Shown here: positions 24,146-33,739 of the stretch, piece by piece
Numbering within the stretch: the first letter of the stretch is position 1
Layout of the letters: every line of letters starts with the position of its first letter
Assembly (NCBI RefSeq): GCF_030268225.1
Contig: NZ_BSQG01000004.1
Coordinates: 62,001-126,000 of the forward strand
From: Nocardiopsis ansamitocini
GTDB lineage: Bacteria; Actinomycetota; Actinomycetes; Streptosporangiales; Streptosporangiaceae
Reading direction: 5' to 3'
DNA length: 64,000 nucleotides
The notes under the pieces: model-generated
Seen by the model: the letters and a program-made list of their open reading frames with translations, nothing else
Database searches by the model: none
What the model was told of the DNA's origin: nothing
Program-made: the position numbers and the translations under genes

Positions 24146-26218
24146 CTAGCCGCGGGAGCCCAAGAGATAGGCGTCCACGGTGATCGGCAGGTCGCGGACC
24201 CGTACTCCCGTCGCATGGTGGAAGGCGTTGGCCACGGCCGCCGCCGTGCCCGTGATCCCGATCTCCCCGATTCCCTTGGCGCCCGTGGGGTTGGCGCGGT
24301 AGTCGGGGGTGTCGATCCACTCGGCGCGAATCTCCCCAATATCGGCGTTGACCGAGATGTGATAGTCGGCGAAGTCCTGGGTCACGACGTGGCCGAACCG
24401 CGGATCCACCACGCTGTGCTCGTGCAACGCCATGGACACCCCCATGGTCATCCCCCCGATGAACTGGGAGCGCGCCGTCAACGGGTTGATGATGCGTCCC
24501 GCGGAGAAGACCCCCAGCAGGCGCGGCACTCGAACCTCCCCGGTGTCGGCGTGCACGTGTACCTCAGCGAACTGCGCCCCGAAGGAGTGTGCGGAGTAGT
24601 TCTCGTCGGCGCCGTCACTGCCACGGGCCGTTGTCCGTGCCCCCGGGGCGGGAGTGTCGCCGTGCTCCTCGCGAAACGCCCGGGCGGCCGCGGTGATCGC
24701 GGTGCCCCACGACACCGTGCCGCTGGAGCCGCCGGCCAAAGAGGCGGCGGGCAGAGTGCTGTCACCGATGTGCACGCGTACCGCGTCGACGCCGACCCCG
24801 AGTGCCTCGGCCGCCAACTGCCCCAGCACCGTCCAGGCCCCGGTCCCGATGTCGGAGGCGCCGATGCGCAGCTCGTAGCGGCCCTTCTCGAAGCGGATCT
24901 CGGCCGAGGAACCCGGCATGAGCAGTGCGGGGTAGGTGGATGCGGCCATTCCGGTTCCCACGAGCCAGCCGTCGTGCCGTCGGACACCGGGAGCGGGGTC
25001 GCGATCGGCCCAGCCGAAGAGGCGGGAACCCTCGCGCATGCACTCGGCGAGCGTGCGGCTGGAGAAGGGCTTGTGCGTCCCGGGATCGACCTCGGGTTCG
25101 TTGCGCAGGCGCAGCTCGACCGGATCGATGTCCAGGGCACAGGCCAGTTCGTCCATGGCGACCTCGGGCGCGAACATACCGGGAGCCTCCCCGGGGGCGC
25201 GCATCCACGTCGGGGCGTTGGTGTCCAGGGCGGCCAGGCGGTGGGTGATACGCCGGTTGGGTGCGGCGTACATCATCCGGCTCGGGTCGCCCGCACGCTC
25301 CACGAACTGCGTGAACCGTGCGCTCTGCGCGGTCACGTCGTCGCCCACCGCGCTGAGACGGCCCTGGGCATCGGCCGCCAGACGCACCCGTTGCAGGGTG
25401 GGCGAGCGGTACCCCACCAGGGTGAACATCTGGCGGCGGGTCACCGCGAGCTTGACCGGGCGCCCCGGAACGGCCATGGCCGCCAGACAGGCCAGGACCA
25501 CCGGTGCGTGCAGCGGTCCCTTGGCCCCGAAACCTCCGCCCACGTAGGGGGCGATGACACGGACCCGGTCGCGCTCCAATCCGAACAGCGACGCGATGGT
25601 GGTGTGGACCATGCGTACCGCCTGGGTCGACTCGTGCAGGATCAGCGAGGTGCCGTCCCACAGCGCGATCGTGGCGTGCGGTTCCATCGGGTTGTTGTGC
25701 TGCATGGGAGTGGAGTAGACGTGGTCGATCACCGTGTCGGCCTCGGCCATGGCCGCTTCCAGGTCGCCCTGGTGGGTGTCGGTGTCGTCGGGAGCAAAGA
25801 GGTCGGTGCGCGCGGCGGACAGGTGCACGTCGTGCTGGTAGACGTCGTAGTCGACACCGACCAGGGCAGCTGCCTCCCGCGCGGCCTCGGGCGTCTTTGC
25901 GACCACCGCTGCCACCGGCTGCCCCCGGTAGGCCACGCCGTCCGACTGCAGTACGGCCAGCTCGGTCTCGTCTCCGGGGTCGATCCGGGTCGCGTTGGTG
26001 TGGGAGAGCACCGCCAGCACCCCCTGCACGGCCAGGGCCGCACCGTCGTGCACGGCGCGCACCCGGCCGCGGGTAATGGTGGACTGCACCAGATGCAGGT
26101 AGGCGGGTTCCTTCATGGGGTACTCGAAGGCATAGCGCGCGGTCCCGCGCACCTTGTCGGGGCCGTCGACACGGCGCATGGCGCTTCCCGCGTCTCCGGT
26201 TGCGATGGCCTGGGTCAT
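24146..26218 (-). CDS. Molybdopterin-binding subunit of a xanthine-oxidase-family oxidoreductase (PaoC/YagR-like)
   Basis: A 690-residue large subunit. Family marks are G-x-A-R-Y-A-F-E near the start, the V-G-G-G-F-G-A-K loop near residue 230, and the active-site region A-K-G-I-G-E-I-G with the catalytic Glu652 near the C-terminus. It would hold a molybdopterin cofactor (cytosine dinucleotide in relatives) and hydroxylate aldehydes or heterocycles. It overlaps the FAD subunit gene by ATGA. No PaoD/XdhC-type chaperone gene is adjacent. Confidence 0.92.
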   Translation of the reverse strand: MTQAIATGDAGSAMRRVDGPDKVRGTARYAFEYPMKEPAYLHLVQSTITRGRVRAVHDGAALAVQGVLAVLSHTNATRIDPGDETELAVLQSDGVAYRGQPVAAVVAKTPEAAREAAALVGVDYDVYQHDVHLSAARTDLFAPDDTDTHQGDLEAAMAEADTVIDHVYSTPMQHNNPMEPHATIALWDGTSLILHESTQAVRMVHTTIASLFGLERDRVRVIAPYVGGGFGAKGPLHAPVVLACLAAMAVPGRPVKLAVTRRQMFTLVGYRSPTLQRVRLAADAQGRLSAVGDDVTAQSARFTQFVERAGDPSRMMYAAPNRRITHRLAALDTNAPTWMRAPGEAPGMFAPEVAMDELACALDIDPVELRLRNEPEVDPGTHKPFSSRTLAECMREGSRLFGWADRDPAPGVRRHDGWLVGTGMAASTYPALLMPGSSAEIRFEKGRYELRIGASDIGTGAWTVLGQLAAEALGVGVDAVRVHIGDSTLPAASLAGGSSGTVSWGTAITAAARAFREEHGDTPAPGARTTARGSDGADENYSAHSFGAQFAEVHVHADTGEVRVPRLLGVFSAGRIINPLTARSQFIGGMTMGVSMALHEHSVVDPRFGHVVTQDFADYHISVNADIGEIRAEWIDTPDYRANPTGAKGIGEIGITGTAAAVANAFHHATGVRVRDLPITVDAYLLGSRG

Positions 26219-27207
26219 CGGGAATCCTCCTCGCACAGGTCGCGCAGGACGGCGGTGATCGCCCCGCGCAGCAGGGGCAGTTTGACCGCATTGCCCTCCA
26301 ACGGGCGGGCCCGGGCCAGCTCCGCCTCGGCCGCCGCAGCGAACGCCTCATCGTCGGCAACGGCACCGCGCAGCGCGGACTCGGCGCGTTCGGCACGCCA
26401 GGGCTTGTGCGCCACACCCCCCAACGCCAGACGCGCCTCGGTGATGCGCCCATCGGCCACCTCAACCGCCGCGGCCACCGAGACCAGTGCGAACGCGTAG
26501 GACGCGCGGTCGCGGACCTTGCGGTAGCGCGAGCGTCGTGCGATCGGCGCCGCGGGCAGCTCCACGGCGGTGATCAGGTCGCCGTGCTCCAGGATCGTGT
26601 CGTCCTGGGGGCGGTCACCGGGCAACCGGTGCAGGTCGGCCAGTGCCACGCGTCGCGGCCCCGTCGCGCCCTGTACCTCCACGACCGCGTCGAGCATGAG
26701 CATGGCCACCGCCATGTCGGAGGGGTGGGTGGCACTGCAGTGCTCGGAGGCTCCGAAGATCGCGTGGTGGCGGGTGTATCCGCCCAACGCGGAGCAGCCG
26801 GAGCCGGGCTCGCGCTTGTTGCAGGGGGTGGTGGTGTCCTGGAAATACACGCACCTGGTCCGTTGCAGGAGGTTGCCGCCGGTGGTGGCCGCGTTGCGCA
26901 GCTGCCCCGAGGCCCCGGCCAGCAGCGCCTCGGAGAGCACCGGGTAGCGCTGGCGGATCAGGGGATGGGCGGCCAGGTCGCTGTTGCGCACGCCCGCGCC
27001 TATCCGCACGCCGCCGTCGCCGAGTTCCTCCACCTCGTCCAGGTGCAGTCGGGTGACGTCCACGAGCAGTTCGGGCGCGGTGATTCCCAGTTTCAAGTGG
27101 TCCACGAGGTTGGTTCCCCCGCCCAGGAACACCGCCCCCGGTTCGGCGGCGACGGTGGCCACGGCCTGGGCGACGTCGTGGGCGCGCTGGTAGTCGAAGG
27201 GTTTCAT
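26215..27207 (-). CDS. FAD-binding subunit with extra Fe-S cluster motif (PaoB/YagS-like)
   Basis: A 330-residue FAD subunit. The FAD loops G-G-G-T-N near residue 30 and A-T-T-G-G-N near residue 107 are present. The insert C-V-Y-F-Q-D-x4[10 protein letters not shown] supplies cysteines for the additional [4Fe-4S] cluster known in E. coli PaoB, separating it from ordinary xanthine dehydrogenases. ATGA overlaps join it to genes on both sides, so all three subunits are co-translated. Confidence 0.92.
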   Translation of the reverse strand: MKPFDYQRAHDVAQAVATVAAEPGAVFLGGGTNLVDHLKLGITAPELLVDVTRLHLDEVEELGDGGVRIGAGVRNSDLAAHPLIRQRYPVLSEALLAGASGQLRNAATTGGNLLQRTRCVYFQDTTTPCNKREPGSGCSALGGYTRHHAIFGASEHCSATHPSDMAVAMLMLDAVVEVQGATGPRRVALADLHRLPGDRPQDDTILEHGDLITAVELPAAPIARRSRYRKVRDRASYAFALVSVAAAVEVADGRITEARLALGGVAHKPWRAERAESALRGAVADDEAFAAAAEAELARARPLEGNAVKLPLLRGAITAVLRDLCEEDSR

Positions 27208-27710
27208 GCGCGCCCACCCACTTCGCGGATCGCGCTCACGATGTGGGAGTAGGCCCCGCAACGACACAGGTTTCCGCTCATACGCTCACGGATCTCGTCG
27301 TCGTCCAGCCGTGGCTCGCTTCCCTGCGGGGTGGCCGCGCTGGGGTGGCCGGCATCGAGCTCGGTCAGCATGCCTGCCGCCGAGCAGATCTGCCCCGGAG
27401 TGCAGTATCCGCACTGGAAGGCGTCGTTGTCGATGAATGCCCGGTGAAGCGGGTGCGGCTCGTTGTCCCCTCCCAGGCCCTCGGCGGTGACGATCTCGGT
27501 GTCGTCGGTGGTCACCGCCAGGGTGAGGCAGCTCAGTGTCCTGCGCCCGTCCAGTAGCACGGTGCAGGACCCGCACTGGCCGTGGTCGCACCCTTTCTTC
27601 GTCGAGGTCACCCCGAGGCCCTCGCGCAGTGCGTCCAACAGTGTTGTGCGGGTGTCAACCCGGAGTGAGTACCGCTCCCCGTTGATCCGCAGCTTGATCT
27701 CGGTTTCCAT
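27204..27710 (-). CDS. [2Fe-2S] subunit of the molybdenum oxidoreductase (PaoA/YagT-like)
   Basis: A 168-residue two-cluster iron-sulfur subunit. The plant-ferredoxin-like motif is [10 protein letters not shown] then L-S-C, and the second cluster is C-G-Y-C-T-P-G with N-L-C-R-C-G. ATG preceded by GGGAGG. Unlike E. coli PaoA, which has a long Tat signal, this protein starts directly at the ferredoxin domain, so the enzyme is predicted to be cytoplasmic. It is the first gene of the three-gene operon. Confidence 0.93.
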   Translation of the reverse strand: METEIKLRINGERYSLRVDTRTTLLDALREGLGVTSTKKGCDHGQCGSCTVLLDGRRTLSCLTLAVTTDDTEIVTAEGLGGDNEPHPLHRAFIDNDAFQCGYCTPGQICSAAGMLTELDAGHPSAATPQGSEPRLDDDEIRERMSGNLCRCGAYSHIVSAIREVGGRA

Positions 27711-27987
27711 CAGCGCCTCCCTGACCGCAAGCGTGGTGACTACCGTGCTGTCCGTCGAGCCGGAGGTTAAACGGAGCGCTTGGTGACTTATGGCGACGCA
27801 GTGACGCCGTAGAGGTAGGGGCGGAGCCCGTGGACGACACTCCGAGGCGCTGTCGGAGACCGGATCGGGCGTCCGCGGGGAGTTAACGTGGCGGCAGGCA
27901 GGTGGCCGCTGTGGTGTCGGCCGGGCGTGCGGTCCGCTCCGCGTCACCGCGTCCCAACCGGATTCCCTAGACAAGGACGACCATTTC

Positions 27988-28884
27988 GTGCGTGCCATCA
28001 GCTTCTCCGAGTACGGTGCCCCCTCGGTCCTGAGCGTTGTGGAGCTCGTCGAACCCCAACCCGGTCCCGCCCAGATCCGTGTCGCGGTGCGTGCGGCCGG
28101 GGTCAACCCCCTCGACTGGAAGCAGCGCTCCGGCATCATGCCGTTGGACCTGCCCAGTGTCCCCGGGGCCGAGGTCGCCGGGACCGTGGACGCGGTGGGT
28201 GCCGACGTCACCGATGTCGTGGTGGGTGACGAGGTCGTGGGGTGGTCGATCAGTGGCGGGTACGCCGAGTACGCGACGCTGCGCACCTATGTGGCCAAAC
28301 CGTCGGCGCTGTCGTGGAGCCAGGCGGTCAGCCTGCCCGTGGCGGGAGAGGCCGCCCGGCGGGGGCTGGCCGCCCTCGCACTGAGCCCGGGGGAGACGTT
28401 GCTGGTCAATGGCGCTTCGGGTGGTGTCGGGAGTATCGCCGTCCAACTCGCGGTACAGGCCGGCGTCACCGTCATCGGGACCGCAGGGCCTGGCAACCAG
28501 GATTACGTCGCCTCCCTCGGTGCGCGGGCCACGACCTACGGAGCGGGCTTGGTGCAGCGGGTACGCGCGCTGGCGCCCAAGGGGGTCGACGCGGTTCTGG
28601 ACGCGGCCGGGCACGGCGTACTGCCCGACGCCATCGACCTGACCGGGGGGACCGAGCGGGTGGTGACCCTGGCCGATCCGGTGGCGTTCGACCTGGGTGT
28701 GGCCTTCTCGGCGGGAACCGCCGGGGACCAGAACGCGCGGGTCCTGGCCGAGCTCGTCGACGCCGCGGTCACCGGACGCGTCTCGCTGTCCGAGGCGGTG
28801 GTCTTCCCTCTCACCGAGGCGGCCGAGGCCCAGCGCGTCAGCGAAGCCGGCACGACCCGCGGCAAGATCGTGCTCACGCCCTGA
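27988..28884 (+). CDS. Zinc-independent MDR-family quinone oxidoreductase/enoyl reductase-like
   Basis: A 298-residue medium-chain dehydrogenase/reductase. It begins M-R-A-I-S-F-S-E-Y-G-A-P and has the acceptor-domain V-N-P-L-D-W-K, the V-P-G-x-E-V-A-G-x-V segment, and the nucleotide motif N-G-A-S-G-G-V-G-S. It lacks the zinc ligands of alcohol dehydrogenases. NADPH-dependent reduction of quinones or enones is usual. GTG start; divergent from the molybdenum enzyme operon across 277 bases. Confidence 0.88.
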   Translation: MRAISFSEYGAPSVLSVVELVEPQPGPAQIRVAVRAAGVNPLDWKQRSGIMPLDLPSVPGAEVAGTVDAVGADVTDVVVGDEVVGWSISGGYAEYATLRTYVAKPSALSWSQAVSLPVAGEAARRGLAALALSPGETLLVNGASGGVGSIAVQLAVQAGVTVIGTAGPGNQDYVASLGARATTYGAGLVQRVRALAPKGVDAVLDAAGHGVLPDAIDLTGGTERVVTLADPVAFDLGVAFSAGTAGDQNARVLAELVDAAVTGRVSLSEAVVFPLTEAAEAQRVSEAGTTRGKIVLTP

Positions 28885-29067
28885 ACGAAACGTGACTGCG
28901 GCAACGGTGGCGAAGTCGCGCACCGTCCCCGCGCGAAAACGGCAGCCCGCTTGTCGTACGGGTGGAAAACCGAGAATCGGGAAGTTCGGCGCCCCCACGT
29001 GCGTGGGAGGGCAGGCACTTGGCGCCTGAGGGGACAGGGGATCGCGTGGCCGTGATCGCGGCAGCTG

Positions 29068-29295
29068 GTGGGCCGCGCCGCCGTATTCGAGGCGGGCGAT
29101 CCCCCGCGCACCGGAGTCCTCGCCTTCTGGCGCCCCGACGGTGCCGCACTGCCCCAGGGCGTGGGAGAACCGGGCGAACTGGAAGTTGTGCTGCCTCAAG
29201 GGGCAGAGACGGTGCGCCGTTACCACGGCGCCGGGCGTTCGCTGGCGGACCTGAGCGAGGGGTTCGCGCTCACCACCTACACCACCATGCGCCTG
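29068..29295 (+). pseudogene. Remnant resembling the N-terminal part of an actinobacterial helicase-associated protein
   Basis: The frame contains G-D-P-P-R-T-G-V-L-A-F-W-R-P-D-G followed by G-E-L-E-V-V-L-P-Q-G, a pattern I associate with the N-terminal region of actinobacterial SNF2/DEAD-type helicases. The recognisable part ends near 29290 and continues into unrelated sequence; there is no helicase core. No ribosome binding site is visible. The surrounding 28885-29506 holds no other gene I can support. The assignment is tentative. Confidence 0.3.
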
Positions 29296-29506
29296 GACGC
29301 GGCCCTCCTGGGAGCGGTGCCGTGGGGGCTGGTTTGCCGCTACCTCCGACAACAGCCTCTCTGCCGGTGTCAATGCCCGGACGTCGCTCAGGTGCCCGCG
29401 GAGGTGTGAACGCCACTGCAGGAACCACGTGGTCGCGAGACGTCTTCCCCCGGTGGTGTCAGCCGGGCCCACGGTGACGCCGGAGGTGAATTCCTACAGG
29501 CACTGC

Positions 29507-29512
29507 GACAAT
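29507..29512 (+). promoter_or_regulatory. -10 box for a leaderless VOC gene
   Basis: GACAAT lies 6 bases before the ATG of the next gene, which has no ribosome binding site, giving a probable leaderless start. Confidence 0.45.
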
Positions 29513-29518
29513 GTGGGC

Positions 29519-29872
29519 ATGCGCATCGACAGAGTCGTTCCGAATCTGCTCGTGACCGATCTTTCCCGTGCCGTCGCCGAGCACACCGCGGTGCTCGGGC
29601 TCGAGGTGCTGATGGATCACGGATGGATCGTCACGCTGGGCGACGAGGAGGGGCACCAACTCAGTCTCATGTCTCACGACGCGTCCGCAGCAATCAACCC
29701 CGACGTCTCCGTCTTCGTCGACGACATCGGCGAAGCGCTCACCCGCGCGCTGCGCGCGGGGCTCGAGATCGTCCATCCTCTGACCGCTGAACCCTGGGGC
29801 GTCACCCGTTTCTTCTACCGAGGGTGCGACGGCAGGATCATCAACGTGGGCACACACACGCCGCTGCGGTGA
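29519..29872 (+). CDS. VOC-superfamily protein
   Basis: A 117-residue glyoxalase-fold protein: R-I-D-R-V-V-P-N-L-L-V-T-D-L-S-R-A-V at the N-terminus and E-P-W-G-V-T-R-F-F-Y-R-G-C-D-G-R-I-I-N-V at the C-terminus, where W-G-V-x-R-F is a familiar VOC pattern. Specific activity cannot be assigned. It appears to be a single gene with its own leaderless promoter. Confidence 0.85.
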   Translation: MRIDRVVPNLLVTDLSRAVAEHTAVLGLEVLMDHGWIVTLGDEEGHQLSLMSHDASAAINPDVSVFVDDIGEALTRALRAGLEIVHPLTAEPWGVTRFFYRGCDGRIINVGTHTPLR

Positions 29873-29907
29873 CGAGGGGGCGGTTGCACGGATAGGTGGC
29901 CCTCCCG

Positions 29908-30457
29908 TCAGAGCGAGACCAGCATCCGGCGTTGTTGCGCTGGGTGGTCGGCGTTGAGACTCTGCGCGAGAAAGCGCTCGTCCAGGCGTTTGTGAGGCGG
30001 TAGCTGTATTCCGTCACATCGTGCACAAGTCCGGTCGCCAACGAGATCTCCTGCCCGATCTGCATGAAACCGTTCTTCTCCAGCACTGACCGGGAGCCGG
30101 GATCGGTCTCTGCGACCCGCCCATACACGGGGTGAGTCTGCTCGATGCGGAGGAAACCAGTGAGGGCGACACCGGCGATGCCCTGCTCCCCTCGTTCGGG
30201 TGCGATCCAGCAGGAGACCTCTCGGTCTCCTTCGATCCAGAAGCTCGAGATCATGCCGACCGGCACACCCGACTGCTTGATCACCCGGATGAGGTTCGTC
30301 GGTTCGGCCCGCACTTTCCGATAGTGAGCATCGAACGCCTCGCGGTCGCTCGGGTCGCTGCGCGTGAACGCCGCCCTCTCCACGCCGCCGGGTCGCCCTC
30401 CCACGCAAAGATTGCATCCAGATCAGCGTCCCCCAGCTCACGCAATCGAAGCTCCAC
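29908..30457 (-). pseudogene. GNAT-family acetyltransferase disrupted by two frameshifts
   Basis: Three consecutive frames read as one GNAT protein. The first frame gives V-E-L-R-L-R-E-L-G-D-A-D-L-D-A-I-F-A-W-E. After a one-base loss in a GCGGCG run near 30390 the next frame gives V-E-R-A-A-F-T-R, V-P-V-G-M-I-S-S-F-W-I-E-G-D and S-R-S-V-L-E-K-N-G-F, the acetyl-CoA-binding and C-terminal region. Near 30000 a second shift moves to R-L-D-E-R-F-L-A-Q-S-L-N-A-D-H-P-A-Q before the stop. Two independent shifts argue for decay rather than a single sequencing error. Confidence 0.7.
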
Positions 30458-30661
30458 CGCAACCCGTCCCCTGCCGGCGCGCCTATCCCGCCATGCCTTG
30501 AATGTATGCGCGGCCCACGAGCTGGGGCTCGAACCCGAGGCGTTCGAGGCCGCTCCGGCCGAGATCGACTTCACCGTCCTGGACCTGGCCGCCCGACGGG
30601 CATCCCGAGGAAACGGGAAACGCAGCGATGTTGTCGAGACGCCGCGCCCAGGGGCGCCGTA

Positions 30662-31816
30662 TCAGTCGCGCAGTGTTCGGAAGAAGGCGCGGACGTCGTC
30701 GACGAACAGACCGGGAACCTCGAACGCGGGGAAGTGTCCGCCTTGGGCGTGTTCCCGGAAGAAGACGTCGCTGTCGTCGCCGGGGCCGAGGACCTTGCGG
30801 ACCAGAGGGTCGCTGTAGAACAGCGAGGAGGCCCTGGGGACGCCCGAGGTGTTGCCCCATCCGGGGTTGTCGGCGTGGGCCAGTTCCCAGTAGAAGTCGC
30901 CCGCCGCGGGGCCGGTCCTGGTGAACCAGTAGAGGCTGGCGGTGATCAGGACGTCCTCGCGACTGATCGGTGTGGCGGGGTTGGCCCACTGCACGAACTT
31001 TTCGGCGATCCAGGCCAACTGCAGGATCGGCGAGTCCGCCAGGCCCGCGGACAGGGCGTTGGGTGCGGTCGAGTGCAGCACCTTGTAGCCCTTCATCTGC
31101 GACCAGCTGCGCTGTGCCGCTTCGAGCCCGGCATGTTCCTCCCGACTCAGACCGTCAGGGACCGGGAGGTCCTCGCCGGCCATGCCGAGCTGGAGACGGT
31201 CACCGTGGGTGTGCGCGCCGATCACCCGGTCGGGCATCAGCATCGTCACCCGGCCGGTCACCCCCGCACCGAGGTCGCCGCCTTCCACGCCGAAGCGCTC
31301 ATAGCCCAGGAGGGTCATCAGCCTTCCGAAGGCCATGGCGGTGCGCTCCAGGTTCCAGCCGCGCGCCGAGAGCGGGCTGGAGAAGACGAAGCCGGGCAGC
31401 GAGGGGATGACGACATGGAACGCGTCGGCCGGGTCCGCGCCGTGCGCGCGCGGATCGGTCAGCGGCCCGGTGGCTTCCAGGAACTCCACGAACGAGGTCG
31501 GGTAGCTGTGGTTCAGCAGTAGCGGTGTGGCGTCGGGCTCTGGCGAACGGATGTGCAGGAAATGGATGGTCTGCCCGTCGATCTCGGTCACGAACTGGGG
31601 GAAGGTGTTGAGCCTGGCCTCGTGGGCGCGCCAGTCGAATCCGCCCGCCCAGTAGCCGGCCAGCTCGTGAAGGTAGGCTGGCGGGATGCCTTGGTCCCAC
31701 TCCGACCCGGCGCCGGGGACCGGGTACGGCGATCGGGTACGCGCCAGACGATCATGAAGGTCATCGAGATCGGCCTGTGCGATCTGGATACGGAACGGGA
31801 TGATGTCAGTACACAT
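30662..31816 (-). CDS. Epoxide hydrolase (EHN-type alpha/beta hydrolase)
   Basis: A 384-residue epoxide hydrolase with the N-terminal EHN lid domain (F-R-I-Q-I-A-Q-A-D-L-D-D-L-H-D-R-L-A) followed by an alpha/beta-hydrolase core. The nucleophile is the Asp in G-G-D-L-G-A, and the general-base His is in G-G-H-F-P-A. The usual oxyanion motif H-G-x-P is changed to N-H-S-Y-P, a departure that may alter activity. Such enzymes open epoxides of terpenoid, polyketide or xenobiotic substrates. It is a single-gene unit. Confidence 0.88.
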   Translation of the reverse strand: MCTDIIPFRIQIAQADLDDLHDRLARTRSPYPVPGAGSEWDQGIPPAYLHELAGYWAGGFDWRAHEARLNTFPQFVTEIDGQTIHFLHIRSPEPDATPLLLNHSYPTSFVEFLEATGPLTDPRAHGADPADAFHVVIPSLPGFVFSSPLSARGWNLERTAMAFGRLMTLLGYERFGVEGGDLGAGVTGRVTMLMPDRVIGAHTHGDRLQLGMAGEDLPVPDGLSREEHAGLEAAQRSWSQMKGYKVLHSTAPNALSAGLADSPILQLAWIAEKFVQWANPATPISREDVLITASLYWFTRTGPAAGDFYWELAHADNPGWGNTSGVPRASSLFYSDPLVRKVLGPGDDSDVFFREHAQGGHFPAFEVPGLFVDDVRAFFRTLRD

Positions 31817-32419
31817 GGTGACCGATCATATGGTCGCTTCGGGTTGATTTCCGTGAAGGAGTGCCGCGTCGGTCGGGTCGCATGGGCACGCGGGGACCAC
31901 CCGGCCGACCCTTGGGGGCTGTGCGGGGGTGGCGGCCCATAGGGGTGTGCACCGGGGGCGGACCGGAGGGGGACGCTGGACCGGCTGCCTGCGCGACTTG
32001 AGCACCGTGGAGACGTTGTGCCCGATCGCGATGATCGGAGAGAGTCCGATGTGGTACGTGCCACCCATCGCCAGGACGCACCCGGACCAGCCCGGGGGGT
32101 TCTACTCGTCCCCGCAACACCCTGTCTTTCAGGGAGCTGCGGGGACCGTGGATTTTGAGCTGCTGAAGTTGGAGTTCTTCAAAGCGCTGGACAAGACAGA
32201 CGGCAACGTCACGGGTGCCGCCCGGGCGGTCGGGGTGCGTCCTGGCGATGCTCGTGCCCCGCCATCCGACGGTGTTGCCGGGCGGAAACCCGTCCCCGTC
32301 ATCAGCAGGCCCGCGAGTAAGTAGAAATACGGATTGCGCCCACGAAGACCTTGACGACCTTGGGCGCCGCAGGTCGGAGTGAGCGGGGGCACGGCGCGGG
32401 AGATTCGGACAATATAGCG
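31817..32419. other. Intergenic region with mobile-element relic
   Basis: About 600 bases between two leftward genes. Apart from a short transposase-like fragment near 32148-32241 on the plus strand I see no gene. The translation of other frames is low-complexity. This looks like a decayed insertion site. Confidence 0.45.
32148..32241 (+). pseudogene. Transposase N-terminal HTH remnant
   Basis: The plus strand encodes K-L-E-F-F-K-A-L-D-K-T-D-G-N-V-T-G-A-A-R-split-A-V-G-V, matching the N-terminal HTH style of IS30-type and related transposases (F-F-x-A-L-D-x...V-x-x-A-A-R-x-x-G-V). The catalytic domain is absent and the frame runs into unrelated codons. No terminal repeats were found. Confidence 0.4.
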
Positions 32420-33631
32420 CTAAAGCCGCCTCGTGGCGTCGTCGTTCTTCCCTGCCCGAGAGGTGGGGGAGACGCGTCGTCCGGATGCCTTCCCGGCTCG
32501 ACCCAGAGGCATCCGCGCGTTGGCCGACGCCCCGCGCACCACGGCCTCCTTGACCAGCGCCGCGGCCCGTCCGGTCAGCACCGTCGAGCGCGGGGTGTCG
32601 TCGGCGCGCACCGACTGGATGAGGCCGTCGCGGCGGCCCAGGCTCACGCACTGGACGTGGTAGCGAAACGCCAGCGGTGTGGGGGGCCGACCCGCGGCCC
32701 GGTCGGCGATCGCCCGACCCGCCGTTATGCCCATGGGCAGCCCGGTGGCACACGACATGCGCAGCGTCGCGCCCCCCGGGCCCCGAACGCGTGCCGCGTC
32801 GCCCACCGCGTAGACCTCGGGATGCGACACCGAACACTGCGTGGCATCCACCAGCACCCGGCCGTTCTCGTCCACGTCCATTCCCGCCTCGCGGGCCAGT
32901 CCCGGCGTCGCGAACCCGACACCGCACAGCACGGCGTCGGCCGCCAGTGTCGTGCCGTCGCCCAGCACCAGGCCCCCCGCCTCCACTCGCAGTACCGTCC
33001 GGTGCTCGACGACGCGCACCCCGAGCCGGGTGAGGCACCGGTGGACGTGCGCACGTCCGCGAACAGACAGCCCCGGCCCGAGGCGCGCACCGGTGATCAG
33101 GACCACGCGCAGCCCCCGGTGCGACTCGGCCAGTTCCGCCGCCGCCTCGATCCCGGTGAGACCGCCCCCGACCACGGCGAGGACGCCGCCGGCAGCCGCG
33201 AGCCGTGGCAGGACCCGCAGACCCAATTCCGTCGCGGTCGCGACGTCGTCGAGGGAGTGGGCGTGTTCGGCCGCGCCTGGCACGCTCGTGGGGGCGGCGG
33301 TGCTGCCCAGGGCGTAGACCAAGGTGTCGTAGCCGATCGCGTGGGCCGTTCCGTCGGCGGTACGCACCTGTACGCACCGCTGGTCGAGTTCCATCCCGGT
33401 GACCCGCGCGACCACCGGCTCCACAGCCGTTCCCGCCAGGACCCGCTCCAGTGGCCACTCGGGCAGCGGCTGTCCTGCGGCGAGCTGGTGCAGCCGCACC
33501 CGCTCCACGAACCGGTCGCGCTGGTCCACCAGCATGACCCGGATGTCGTTGTCCCGCGCGCCGCGGGCGGCACGGGTTGCTGCTGCCAGTCCCGCGTATC
33601 CCGCGCCGAGCACCACTACCTGATGGGTCAT
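32420..33631 (-). CDS. NDH-2-like FAD-dependent NAD(P)H oxidoreductase
   Basis: A 403-residue two-Rossmann flavoprotein. The FAD motif is V-V-V-L-G-A-G-Y-A-G-L near the start, a second nucleotide motif V-V-G-G-G-L-T-G-I-E lies near residues 154-163, and V-Y-A-V-G-D-A-A near residue 275 contacts FAD. It resembles type II NADH dehydrogenases without a clear membrane anchor. ATG preceded by GAGGAG. The adjacent ECF41 sigma factor gene is the expected regulator: ECF41 sigmas usually control a neighbouring oxidoreductase, epimerase or carboxymuconolactone decarboxylase. Confidence 0.88.
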   Translation of the reverse strand: MTHQVVVLGAGYAGLAAATRAARGARDNDIRVMLVDQRDRFVERVRLHQLAAGQPLPEWPLERVLAGTAVEPVVARVTGMELDQRCVQVRTADGTAHAIGYDTLVYALGSTAAPTSVPGAAEHAHSLDDVATATELGLRVLPRLAAAGGVLAVVGGGLTGIEAAAELAESHRGLRVVLITGARLGPGLSVRGRAHVHRCLTRLGVRVVEHRTVLRVEAGGLVLGDGTTLAADAVLCGVGFATPGLAREAGMDVDENGRVLVDATQCSVSHPEVYAVGDAARVRGPGGATLRMSCATGLPMGITAGRAIADRAAGRPPTPLAFRYHVQCVSLGRRDGLIQSVRADDTPRSTVLTGRAAALVKEAVVRGASANARMPLGRAGKASGRRVSPTSRAGKNDDATRRL

Positions 33632-33739
33632 GTCGCCGTCTCCTCGTCTTGGTGGAGAGGGCACCGCTTCCGTCGCGGTGCGCTCCCCCCATGAACCGGC
33701 GAGGCTCCTGATCCGTGACGACCCTTTTCGTGGTGCGCG

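Noticed and set aside
24215-26500. A 761-codon plus-strand frame opposite the molybdenum-subunit gene
   Set aside because: Shadow of the strongly supported molybdopterin subunit; no domain features.
27711-27987. Possible operator or riboswitch between the molybdenum oxidoreductase and MDR genes
   Set aside because: The divergent gap has short inverted repeats only at chance level; no recognisable structure.
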